The position numbers and the translations under genes were made by a program. Source: Chitinispirillum alkaliphilum (lineage in GTDB: Bacteria; Fibrobacterota; Chitinivibrionia; Chitinivibrionales; Chitinispirillaceae). From it: 64,000 nucleotides of DNA. The notes under the pieces are model-generated. The model saw nothing but the letters and a program-made list of their open reading frames with translations, was not told the DNA's origin and did no database searches. The stretch covers positions 62,001 to 126,000 of the forward strand of contig LDWW01000002.1 in NCBI GenBank assembly GCA_001045525.1, read 5' to 3'. Of this stretch, positions 46,971 to 56,300 are shown in pieces (within the stretch, counting starts at the first letter, position 1; every line of letters starts with the position of its first letter).

Positions 46971-47959
46971 CACCCCTCTCCCCCCCTTTTCATCAGCCTG
47001 GCAATATCCTTTGCATGATAGGAGATTATCAGATCTGCACCAGCTCTCTTAAAAGCGGTGAACACTTCCTCCCTTATCTGCCCTTCGTCGATTCTGTTAA
47101 GCTCAGCTGCGGCTTTTATCAGTGCATACTCCCCGCTGACATTGTATATTGCAAGAGGCATTTTAAATTTCTCCTTAGCCCTGTAAACCACATCGAGATA
47201 AAACATCCCCGGTTTCACCATCACTATGTCAGCACCTTCTTCTATGTCAAGAGCAATCTCTCTGAGCGCCTCATTGGCGTTTGCGCAATCCATCTGGTGA
47301 GTTCTTTTGTCCCCGTAACTCAGTACCGAAGCAGTACCTTCCTTAAAGAACGGATCATAAAGTTTGGAGGCAAACTTTGCAGAATAAGCCATGATTGCCA
47401 CATTGCTGAAAGATTGCTCATCCAGAGCATATCTCATCTTCCTTATCTGCCCATCGAGCATTGCAGCAGGAGCCACCATGTCTGCACCCGCTTTTGCATG
47501 TGAACATGCCACCTCAGCAATCAACTCAAGCGAAGCATCATTCATCAGATATCCATCTTTCATTATCCCACAATGCCCATGATCCGTATACTCACACATA
47601 CACACATCTGTTATAACAACCAGCTCCGGAACACTCTCCTTTATTGCCCTGACCGCCTGCTGCACTATACCCTGAGGGTCATAACTCTCTGATGCACCGG
47701 GATCCTTTCTTTTTGGAATTCCAAAAAGTATGACCGCAGGTATCCCAAGATCCCTTATCTCCTCGGCTTCATAAACCAACCGGTCAACAGAGAGGTGGTA
47801 GTTTCCAGGCAATATGTCTATCTCCCTTTTTATGTCCCTGCCATGCACAACAAAGAGAGGACAAATAAGATCCCTGACATCCATTCTGCTCTCTTTGACC
47901 ATGTCGCGGATAAACTGATTCCTGCGAAGTCTTCTGGGCCTGTGAAGGGGGTATCCCAT
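46970..47959 (-). CDS. hemB: Delta-aminolevulinic acid dehydratase (porphobilinogen synthase)
   Basis: HemB condenses two 5-aminolevulinate molecules to porphobilinogen. The metal-binding cysteine motif CMCEYTDHGHCG is present, as are the two Schiff-base lysine regions AYSAKFASKLYDPF and VMVKPGMFYLD. The frame extends 47 codons upstream, but ATG 47959, nine bases after AAAGGA, gives the normal 329-residue enzyme starting YPLHRPRRLRRN. It lies between the PaaK-like gene and the glycosyltransferase. hemL, hemC and hemD are not in the window. Confidence 0.95.
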   Translation of the reverse strand: MGYPLHRPRRLRRNQFIRDMVKESRMDVRDLICPLFVVHGRDIKREIDILPGNYHLSVDRLVYEAEEIRDLGIPAVILFGIPKRKDPGASESYDPQGIVQQAVRAIKESVPELVVITDVCMCEYTDHGHCGIMKDGYLMNDASLELIAEVACSHAKAGADMVAPAAMLDGQIRKMRYALDEQSFSNVAIMAYSAKFASKLYDPFFKEGTASVLSYGDKRTHQMDCANANEALREIALDIEEGADIVMVKPGMFYLDVVYRAKEKFKMPLAIYNVSGEYALIKAAAELNRIDEGQIREEVFTAFKRAGADLIISYHAKDIARLMKRGGEG

Positions 47960-47985
47960 AGCGCTCTGTCCTTTCTTCTTCTGTT

Positions 47986-49617
47986 TTAACCTCTTTTTGA
48001 TCCGTTGCTTTTGGTTACAAGATGAAACGGCAACACCTTGCCACTTGCTGTACTGACAGGATAATCTCTTCTCACTCTGACCATTCTGGCCTGATTCCAC
48101 ATCTCAGTTCCGGACTGTGCCCAAGACTCCGGACTGTTTTCTGAATTTTTCAACAAATCCACAAAAAACCTCTCAACCGATGCCTCATCCAAAATACCCA
48201 GCCGCGGACTCACCACCAGTCGCAAGCGGGTGAGCCCCTTTTGGTCCTCCTCCTCCAGGAGCTGGTAGTCGGTGCTGTCACCGCCAAACCTTTTTGGAAG
48301 ACTCTTCTCTATTATGCTTATAAGATCACTGTCTACAAAGGTGACACCCTCACCGGTAAGCTTCTCGTAGCTTCTTATGTTTGAGATATGGGTGTCAAAA
48401 CCCATCTTTCCAAAACCGCACTTACACTTCTCAGTGTGAACCCGCCCGTAATCACCCATCCCGACATTCAGAAGAAGCTTTGGGGATTCATAGAGAAGGG
48501 AGGTAAAAAGAAAGGAATCAACCATGATGTCGAAGTGAGGTACTCTGTATTTATGTGTTATGACTGCGGTTGTGTCTTTGTAGAGGTGACAGTGATCACT
48601 TCCTGATCCGGAAACACATCCGCACTGACGCTCACACCCCGCAGCTATAACCCCCGCTTCACTTATCCCATACACGGGAATTACAACAGCCCCCGTGGCC
48701 TCGATCTCCTTTCGTTTCTGGGCAGTAAGGGCCTCACCCGTTACCAGAAAGCGAAGTCCCCTGATGTTGTGCCCGTTTTCCTGAGCTGCCATGCACACTC
48801 TCACCGCAGAAGTGGCAAAGGTGTAGATAACACAGTTTGGATAGTGCTCAAGCATCGAAGCTGCCCAGCCCGCTATCTTGTAGGCGTGATTTAAATCCAC
48901 ATACTCCGGTTTTGCAAGCGATACCCCGTGAAGACGGCTGAGAAGAAATATCAGACCCGTACCCCAGGTTTTCTCCCAGTTTACCTTTATTCTGGCCTTG
49001 TCGACCTGTGAAAACCACCGCTTGGGAGGGTTACCCATGCGGGTGAAACGCAGAGAGGAGTTTATTCCCGGAGCACCGGGGAAAAGAGGAAACCAGTTTG
49101 CTATGGGAGAGGTCAGGCAGCCATGTACCCCCAGCAGAAAGGCATCGTATAGAGAGCGCTGACTAAGGTATTCAAAATCAATCCTCACCCTTGTTCCCGC
49201 ACTTCGCGTCGCCCCGCTTCTTACCTCATAAGCACTTGATAAAAACGGGTTATCAAAGCTGGATTCCCTGCACCTGAAAGACACCCCGTTTCTCTCCACC
49301 GGCTTTTTCCCCTTAAATTCATCAACCGTAAAGTAAACCCCTTCGGACTGAAGCCACTCAAGGGCATTTTCTATTCCACTGTTTTCAACATTTTTCTCTA
49401 AATCAGAATAGCTGATCCCCGCACTCTCGAGCAACTTGAGGTAGGGGCTTTTCGGGTATTCAAATATCCCCCTCCTTGTGATTTGCAGAAAATTCTCCTC
49501 CCGTTTCCGGATTCTCTCCCTCAAGAGCCCCTCAGCCAACTCCAGAGCCTGCGGCGGTTCCAGTCGGTTGCTTAAAAAACTGTTTAGTCCGGAGATAAAA
49601 CGAGCATACTTCTTCAT
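47986..49617 (-). CDS. PaaK-like adenylate-forming enzyme
   Basis: The 543-residue protein resembles phenylacetate-CoA ligase-type enzymes: SGATRSAGTRVRIDFEYL in the place of the ATP loop, LRFLVTGEALTAQKRKEIEATGAVVIPVYGISEAGVIA as the adenylation core, and GDYGRVH as the hinge Asp region. Cysteine clusters CERQCGC with CHLY and EKCKCGFGK could bind zinc, as in some PaaK relatives. It probably activates a carboxylic acid as an adenylate or CoA thioester. The acid is unknown. It is placed between hemA and hemB in the run. Confidence 0.75.
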   Translation of the reverse strand: MKKYARFISGLNSFLSNRLEPPQALELAEGLLRERIRKREENFLQITRRGIFEYPKSPYLKLLESAGISYSDLEKNVENSGIENALEWLQSEGVYFTVDEFKGKKPVERNGVSFRCRESSFDNPFLSSAYEVRSGATRSAGTRVRIDFEYLSQRSLYDAFLLGVHGCLTSPIANWFPLFPGAPGINSSLRFTRMGNPPKRWFSQVDKARIKVNWEKTWGTGLIFLLSRLHGVSLAKPEYVDLNHAYKIAGWAASMLEHYPNCVIYTFATSAVRVCMAAQENGHNIRGLRFLVTGEALTAQKRKEIEATGAVVIPVYGISEAGVIAAGCERQCGCVSGSGSDHCHLYKDTTAVITHKYRVPHFDIMVDSFLFTSLLYESPKLLLNVGMGDYGRVHTEKCKCGFGKMGFDTHISNIRSYEKLTGEGVTFVDSDLISIIEKSLPKRFGGDSTDYQLLEEEDQKGLTRLRLVVSPRLGILDEASVERFFVDLLKNSENSPESWAQSGTEMWNQARMVRVRRDYPVSTASGKVLPFHLVTKSNGSKRG

Positions 49618-49720
49618 TTGACAACCCTCTTTTTGTAGGTTTTCCCGGTTGTGTCAATTCCTGTATCTCAGAAAACAAAAGGTCTGCAAAAAGCAAACCA
49701 TGTATGTACAGCCTCCTGAC

Positions 49721-50920
49721 TCAGTACCCCTTCACCCTGTTTGAGTATTCCCTGAACTGGGTCTCTGAGTGGTGGAGAATCTTGTTAACCAGTGAACGGG
49801 TAAGGGATTCCACCGCTTCGCGCTGCTGAGAGGAGAGAGAGAGCTTGTCGAGTGCAGACTTTCTTATCTCCTCAGCCTTGAGACGGATGGAAATCATTGT
49901 GGGAATAATATCACAGGAACTTACGAAACTGTACATGTCTACCACCTTCTTCTCTATTATGCTCTTTGCTTTGGAGGCTTCGGTCTTTCTCTGATCTGCA
50001 CTGGAGTCACTCACGGCCCTTAAATCATCGATATTACAGAGATGACAGCCGGGGATATGGGCTATCAATGGATCTATGCTTCTGGGGACAGATATGTCTA
50101 TGAAAAAAACCGGGTGATCTGCCCGCCCCTCCATGATTTTTTCCATATCGGCGGTTTTTATCACAAATTCAGAGCTGTTTATCGAGGAGATTACGATATC
50201 GGTTTGACCAATGTATTCGCCGATCTCGTGAAGCATCACCGCCGTGCCCCTGAAGCGCTCTGAGAGCTCCACAGCCCTCTGAAAGGTCCTGTTTGCCACA
50301 TAAACGTTCCTGACCCCATGACTCATCAGATTTCTCACCGTCAACTCACCCATCTCCCCCGCACCCAGAATAAGAACACGCTTCTCATCTATCTGACCGA
50401 AAATCTCCCTTGCCATCCTGACCGCGGAATAACTCACAGAAACGCTCGCCTGGCCAATGGCGGTTTTGGAACGGACTTTCTTTACCAGACTGTAAACCTG
50501 TTGCATAAGATGCTCAAGCACATTGCCCACCGCACCACAACTCACCGCCTCACCATAGGCACTTTTCACCTGACCGAAAATCTGCGACTCCCCCAAAACC
50601 ATCGAATCAAGCCCCGATGCCACAAAACAGAGATGCCTTATGGCATCCTCGCCGATCTTTGTGTAGAGAACCTCCGAGAGATCTCCTCCGAATTTGTGAA
50701 AATCCCTGAAAAAATCCCGCAAAATCCCCACCCTCGGCTCACGTAAAAGAGCATATATCTCTACCCTGTTGCAGGTTGACAATATAAAACACTCCTCCAC
50801 CTCCTCCTTTGCCCTCAAAAGATAAAGAGCATCGGCTATCTCACACTCCCTGAACGAGAGCTTCTCTCTTAACTCAATAGGAGCTGTCCTGAAACTTAAC
50901 CCCGCTACACCGAAAAGCAT
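49721..50920 (-). CDS. hemA: Glutamyl-tRNA reductase
   Basis: HemA reduces glutamyl-tRNA to glutamate-1-semialdehyde, the first step of C5-pathway tetrapyrrole synthesis. The catalytic cysteine is Cys50 in FILSTCNRVEIYA. Other motifs are GLDSMVLGESQIFGQVKSAY and the NADPH fold RVLILGAGEMGELTVRNL. The protein is 399 residues with a C-terminal dimerisation helix. AGGAG precedes the ATG by six bases. It heads the nine-gene run; its N-terminal region is the usual site of heme-controlled turnover, but nothing shows that here. Confidence 0.95.
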   Translation of the reverse strand: MLFGVAGLSFRTAPIELREKLSFRECEIADALYLLRAKEEVEECFILSTCNRVEIYALLREPRVGILRDFFRDFHKFGGDLSEVLYTKIGEDAIRHLCFVASGLDSMVLGESQIFGQVKSAYGEAVSCGAVGNVLEHLMQQVYSLVKKVRSKTAIGQASVSVSYSAVRMAREIFGQIDEKRVLILGAGEMGELTVRNLMSHGVRNVYVANRTFQRAVELSERFRGTAVMLHEIGEYIGQTDIVISSINSSEFVIKTADMEKIMEGRADHPVFFIDISVPRSIDPLIAHIPGCHLCNIDDLRAVSDSSADQRKTEASKAKSIIEKKVVDMYSFVSSCDIIPTMISIRLKAEEIRKSALDKLSLSSQQREAVESLTRSLVNKILHHSETQFREYSNRVKGY

Positions 50921-51490
50921 CTGTTTCTCCTGTTGACAATCAATATCAAAAAAAAAACCACTCTCCTAACCTTTTATGAAAGGCAATACCCATACCAAAA
51001 AAACCTCAGATCAACTGGCCTGAATTTTGCCCCAAATGTTGCAACAGTAAAAAACAAATTGAGTGAGAATGAGTAAAAAATATGGAATATTCAACCAAAT
51101 CTACAGAAAAGACGAGATAAGCGTTTCATATATAATAGAAATATCCCCGGACAAATACTCAGACCCTTCCAGAGAGTGGGACGGTGGGCTCCCTTAAAAC
51201 TCAGAGACACCGACCCGGCCCTTGAAGTCTACCTCAAGGGCAAGAATTAAAGGCGCTGCAGCTCTTATGTTCCCTGAGCATCTGGCAGAATCGGTTTTTC
51301 ACACAATTTTAGTTGAGGAGCCTTCTATAGGGGGATGGGGGTTTCTCTGGAAAGCAAACTATCCCTGTTCTTTTCGCCACAAAAGACCTGCACCAAACCG
51401 CTGCCGCACCTATAAACGTCACGACAACTGGGATTAATAGAATTCAATGAAACCCCTCACGATCAAAACATTTCTGAAAAAAACATATAA
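50921..51490. other. Interval between hemA and the asparagine-synthetase-like gene
   Basis: About 570 bp with no intact gene. It should hold the promoter of the hemA run on the minus strand, but no clear hexamer pair is visible. It contains one small broken plus-strand frame (51069-51250). The remainder, including a 71-codon frame at 51222-51437, looks non-coding. Confidence 0.5.
51069..51250 (+). pseudogene. Small frameshifted gene remnant
   Basis: ATG 51069 opens 42 codons ending in TAA at 51195 (MSKKYGIF ... EISPDKYSDPSREWDGG). Shifting frame in the GGTGGGCT stretch continues as PLKLRDTDPALEVYLKGKN to a stop at 51250. The two parts together read like one small protein with an EWD-PLKLRD-DPALEVYL pattern. 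This suggests a recent frameshift, or a sequencing error. The function is unknown. Confidence 0.35.
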
Positions 51491-53008
51491 CTAAACTTTT
51501 CTGATTTTCTCAGAATAAGGCAGCATCTTTACTGTCTTTAGAAATGAATGAGCCTGTGATCTTTTGAATTTGCGCAACACAGCCCTGAATCTGTTTGGTG
51601 CAGGATTTATATCCCATTTAAGCAGTTGTGGCCACATTCTTGAAATAATTGCTTTGTGAAGTTTAAATCCGGGAGGATTTCTCAGCTCCGGCTTAACCCC
51701 CATGGTCACCTCTATAAGTTTGCGGCAGTTAAGGGGGGACAAGCTCTCGAAAGATATATCGTACTCACTGTAGGACATCGCAGCCCAGCTGCCCATCCGC
51801 TGTTCCCAGTAAAACAGATCGAGGATATGGTTATGATGACCGACCACCTGACGTGCCTCCTTTAACCACCGGGCAAAAGCCTCACGGGCCAGTGGGCTTT
51901 TTTCCATAAAAGCTATTTTTGCCAAAAGAGCCCCATGCAGCTTAATACTGGAAGGAACGAAATAGAAATTCCTGGTCATCTCTCCGCCCACACCGTTCAC
52001 CACCACAAGCTCCCGGCCATATTTTTTGAAAAACAGGTGCATGGTATAGGAATTACAGATCTTGTTCATGCGTGCAGTGGGAACATTTCTGTACATCAGA
52101 TTTTCAAACTGCGGATCGATACACCCCACATGTTTTACAAGATTGTAACTTAGTCCCAAATCTGACAGCATCTCAGAGGGGATCACCACATCGGGATCTC
52201 CATCAGAGAGGTTGTTATGGGTATGGGCGAAATAGAGAAGTCTGTGAGGAAAATCCCTGCATGCCGAGAGGATAATTCTGCTGTCAAGGCCTGCGGTAAG
52301 TGCAAGCGCAAGGTCAAATCTATTAATTGCACTTTCAACCATTCCTCTTACAACGCTGCAGACGTATTCTGTACAGGTATCAAAGGAGTATGGACGTATC
52401 TCCTCCCTTGGCCAGTACCGTTTCACCTCAGCGCTTTTGAGTTCAAGGTAATGGTTTGGCAGAAGCTGAAAAATATCTTCATAGAGGGTAAATTTATCCG
52501 GGTACCAGTATTCAACCGATTTTGTAAAAAGGGGAAGAGAAAACAGTTCATTTCTGATCTGAGGATTCACCTGATTTCCGCATTTCTCCGAAATCAGCGA
52601 TGGCTGCCCAGCACACCACACCCTGCCAAGGGTGTCTTTTGAATAAAAGAGCTGTCTGAAACCGGCCGAATCATTAAGCGCAACCAGATTCCCGCCAACT
52701 CCACCAATCAGAACATATCTCCCGCCCATGGTATCTACCATTTTGAAGAGATCTTCAGTGGTGAACATCTGAGAACTCATACTGCGTAAAATCTGCTCAT
52801 CGTTTCTCTCCGGATAGAGAGGATCGAGAACAAATCCCAAAACTGCAATAACCTTGCTGCCATCTCTGAAAGTGATGACCGGAAGATCGGGATGAGAGGT
52901 AAGAAACAGTTCTGGTGTTATTTCGGTTCGGTTCCACCCCTTTAACCACTCAACATACTCAGGGCCCAAAATATACTGCCGCCGAAAAAGAAGACTCTCC
53001 ATTTCCAT
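51491..53008 (-). CDS. Asparagine-synthetase-like protein
   Basis: The central block LALALTAGLDSRIILSACRDF is the ATP-pyrophosphatase loop of asparagine synthetase relatives, and VVNGVGGEMTRNFY further on matches the family. The N-terminal domain resembles the glutaminase fold (GGRYVLIGGVGGNLVALNDSAGFRQLFYS), but the nucleophilic Cys at position 2 is missing, so glutamine cannot be the nitrogen donor. Relatives make amide bonds in antibiotics, lasso peptides or modified glycans. The start is uncertain: ATG 53008 (505 residues) is used, and the frame runs on to TTG 53050. It may act with the downstream biosynthetic run. Confidence 0.7.
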   Translation of the reverse strand: MEMESLLFRRQYILGPEYVEWLKGWNRTEITPELFLTSHPDLPVITFRDGSKVIAVLGFVLDPLYPERNDEQILRSMSSQMFTTEDLFKMVDTMGGRYVLIGGVGGNLVALNDSAGFRQLFYSKDTLGRVWCAGQPSLISEKCGNQVNPQIRNELFSLPLFTKSVEYWYPDKFTLYEDIFQLLPNHYLELKSAEVKRYWPREEIRPYSFDTCTEYVCSVVRGMVESAINRFDLALALTAGLDSRIILSACRDFPHRLLYFAHTHNNLSDGDPDVVIPSEMLSDLGLSYNLVKHVGCIDPQFENLMYRNVPTARMNKICNSYTMHLFFKKYGRELVVVNGVGGEMTRNFYFVPSSIKLHGALLAKIAFMEKSPLAREAFARWLKEARQVVGHHNHILDLFYWEQRMGSWAAMSYSEYDISFESLSPLNCRKLIEVTMGVKPELRNPPGFKLHKAIISRMWPQLLKWDINPAPNRFRAVLRKFKRSQAHSFLKTVKMLPYSEKIRKV

Positions 53009-53310
53009 ATGTAGCCAAAACCTCTGGTTGAGGAAGAAAACATTCACCAAACTTAAAAAAAAGCAAAAGATATACCCTTTCCGCTGCGGCGGCTCAAAAT
53101 TGGATTTTTCTTCTGCGATCTGCTCTCATCATGATAACCTGAAAAATAATTTTATTTTTTTTCTCCTATTTGTGTGGATATTGTTATACTATATAGTAAG
53201 GTAAATATTATCTTGATGAAGTCTCCCACTACATCAAGAACTCAGTTCTCACCGGGAACACAATAAATCAGAACAATTTAAGCGCTTTTTCCTACTCAGG
53301 AGGATTCTTC
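53009..53310. other. Divergent promoter region
   Basis: About 300 bp between the asparagine-synthetase-like gene and the fibro-slime gene. A symmetrical TATACTATATAGTA lies at about 53184-53197 and could supply -10 elements in both directions. No matching -35 is convincing. Confidence 0.35.
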
Positions 53311-56300
53311 ATGAAAATCAATCTAAAGCTTTTTCAAGCTCTTGGGCTATTGCTGTTTCTGAATGTAACAGCACAGGACTTCGCTGACACTATCTGGATA
53401 CCAGTCACATTCTATGACTTCAATTCAGATACCGGCAGATACAACAACCCAGAATTTGAGATGCCCCACGGACCTGCTGTGGCTGGTGCCGGATGGGGTG
53501 ATGAAAATGTGCACACTAGAATGGTGGCAGACACTCTGGACAGCGACGGAAAACCCGTGCCTGGACCAGATCCATACATAAACCACTACATCAAGTACTG
53601 GTACAGACCATGGGAGGACTCAGCCAGAGGTGATTATACCATTCCTGTCTACAGAAACGACAATCCCCTCTATCCCGAATCCGATGAAGAAAACTTCTGG
53701 AGAAACCAATACGAAGCCGATATAGAATTTGTGGGAATCGATACAATCGATCACGACAGCACCTTTTTCAATTATGTAATCCATGACTCCCTTCCCTTTG
53801 TCCTGGTTCCCGGGTCAAACGGCATATACCAGTACACAGGCACAGACCACTATAAAACATACGATTGGATTGAGGGCCTTGAACCGGTTCAGCAGTTTTT
53901 CCCCATAGATGACAGGGGGCATGGTACCAGCAGATGGAATTACGAAAGAGATGTTGCGGGACATGAGGACGCAAACCACAACTACTCATTTACCATGGAG
54001 CTGAAACATGAATTTCAAATGAGGCCTGGACTTGTGTTTGATTTCCGAGGTGATGATGATGTGTGGGTTTTCATTAACGGCAGACTCGTTCTTGACCTTG
54101 GAGGTATTCACCTTCCGCAGGACGGAATTGTTGATCTTGACCACTGGGCTCCGATACTCGGTATTCAACCTGGGCAAAGGTGTACACTGCAGCTTTTCCA
54201 TGCTGAACGGCACAGTTTCGCCTCGACTATACGGATTACCACCAATATCGTGGCGATTCCGGATCAGTTGAATATCGAAGTTGATGGGGATCATACGATC
54301 CGCGCAGGCTATACTCTCGGTGCCCGGGCAACTATCACCTCCACTCAGGGAGAAGTTGATCTTACCAATCCCGTTCGCTGGGGTTTTATCGATATTGGAC
54401 CCGGTCCCAGAAATCCTCAGGACAGATTAGAGATAGTGGACCAGACCTCAATCCGGTTTACTCCCCATTTCGCACACAAGACAGTTCAAATTTGGGCTGA
54501 ATATGAGGATTCTGCTGAGGATGTGACTTTGAGAGACACAATTAATGTCACTATTATTCCCGGTGACCCGACCAGTGTGGTCATGGAACAATCAACTCCT
54601 GCAGATAACTGGACACTAAACCCACTTGATACGGTAAGGATCTCAGCGGCTCAGGACGTGAACAGCGACTTTTACGCAACCATACGGGACCCGTTTAACA
54701 ACTTTTATGGCTATGCAAACCCCTGCAGCTGGTCGAGCATGAGTAACAATATTGCTGAAGCTGGTCCTGGCCAGCAGCTTTCTCTTGGACAGGGGAGAGC
54801 ACAAAGAGGAAATAGTGCCGGTATAACCACCTTCACTGCAACTGCCACAAACTACGGCATATCCGGAACAATTCCGGTTCGCGTCAGCGATGTTGCCTAC
54901 AGAGGATTGCGAATATCTGTTTTTCATGAGGGTAGATATGTGCCGGTTGATATGATAAACATGAACACAACTCAGGACACCACTATCCATATCCAGGGAT
55001 TACCAACCAACAGTGATGTCTGGGAAACCATGACTGCAACTCTAACCGGTGAAGGAATAATTTTTAATCCACAAATTCCCACCGGATCTGTCTCAAATTT
55101 TGGTTTCACTCCGGGGAGTGCCGGAACAGGCAGAATCGTTGCCGTAGGTCAGGGACACACCGGCCCTATTACCGATGAAGTTACCATCAATGTATCTTTC
55201 GGGCCGCCGCAGACAATGCGCCTCTATGACAGGGATTCAGATCCAGCCACACTCACATCCCTTCCCGAAAGGATAACTGTGCGGGCCGGTCAGCATCAGA
55301 CTCTCAGTGCCTTTCTGTTCGATAACCTCGATAACTGGCTTGATCATTTTGCCTCCCCACCCGAAAACCAAAGGATCACATGGACTATTGATGATCCTTC
55401 AAATGGTACACTTTCAACCTATGAGGGTCATGTAACCCAGTTTCACAGCACAGTTGCACACAGAGAATACCAGGTCACCGCTACCTACTCTTACGGTGGA
55501 ACCGTTATCAGCAGAAGCATAACCATAGCAGTTGAGCCAGCGGCACCTGATATACTGGTCATAGAACCCAATGACAGAGGACGTACAGAAAGCCCCAATA
55601 ATGCTCAGTCATTCAGTAACAACACCATAGTCATTGCCTCCAATGAGAACAGCAGAGAAGCATTTGCTGTGCTCAGGGATGAATTTGAAAATTTCATCGG
55701 ATTTTCAAACAATACCGAGTGGACAAGCCTCAACACTTCAGTTGTAACCGCAAACCCGGGCAGAAGTATTCTGGGGGAAGTAATAGTTCGCAGAAGCGGC
55801 ACAGATGGTTCAACTCAGGTCAGGGCAAGGGATCTGGCATCAGGGCTTGAAGCAACGGTCAATGTGATGCTTTTAGCCTATACCTATACTGATCTGAAAA
55901 TTGTCAATTTCATACCCGACAATTTGCCCATAAATGATGAGGACCTGTCTTCGATGGCTCAGCTTGCCATGAATACCAATCAGGATACTACCCTCTACGC
56001 TATGGGACGTCGTGACAACGACGGCATGTGGGAACAGGTTGACGTTACCTGGCAGGTCAGTGAGGAACTTGGCAACGATAATGAACTCCGTCCGCCAAGG
56101 AATGTAAACCAATGGAGATTCTCTCCTTCACGTCCTGCTGAGGGCTGGATAAGAATTACAACTGGAAATGACTTAAGGACAGCTCCGGACACTTTGCCTG
56201 TCGTTTTCACCCCGGGACCTCCCAGAAGGGCTGAGATAACCATAAATACACCACCACAGCAAAGAATCGCCGGCAACCCAATCAGCGCAACGGTAAGCCT

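Noticed and set aside
51222-51437. A 71-codon plus-strand reading frame
   Set aside because: It overlaps the end of the broken small gene in another frame, has no ribosome binding site and has a non-protein-like composition.
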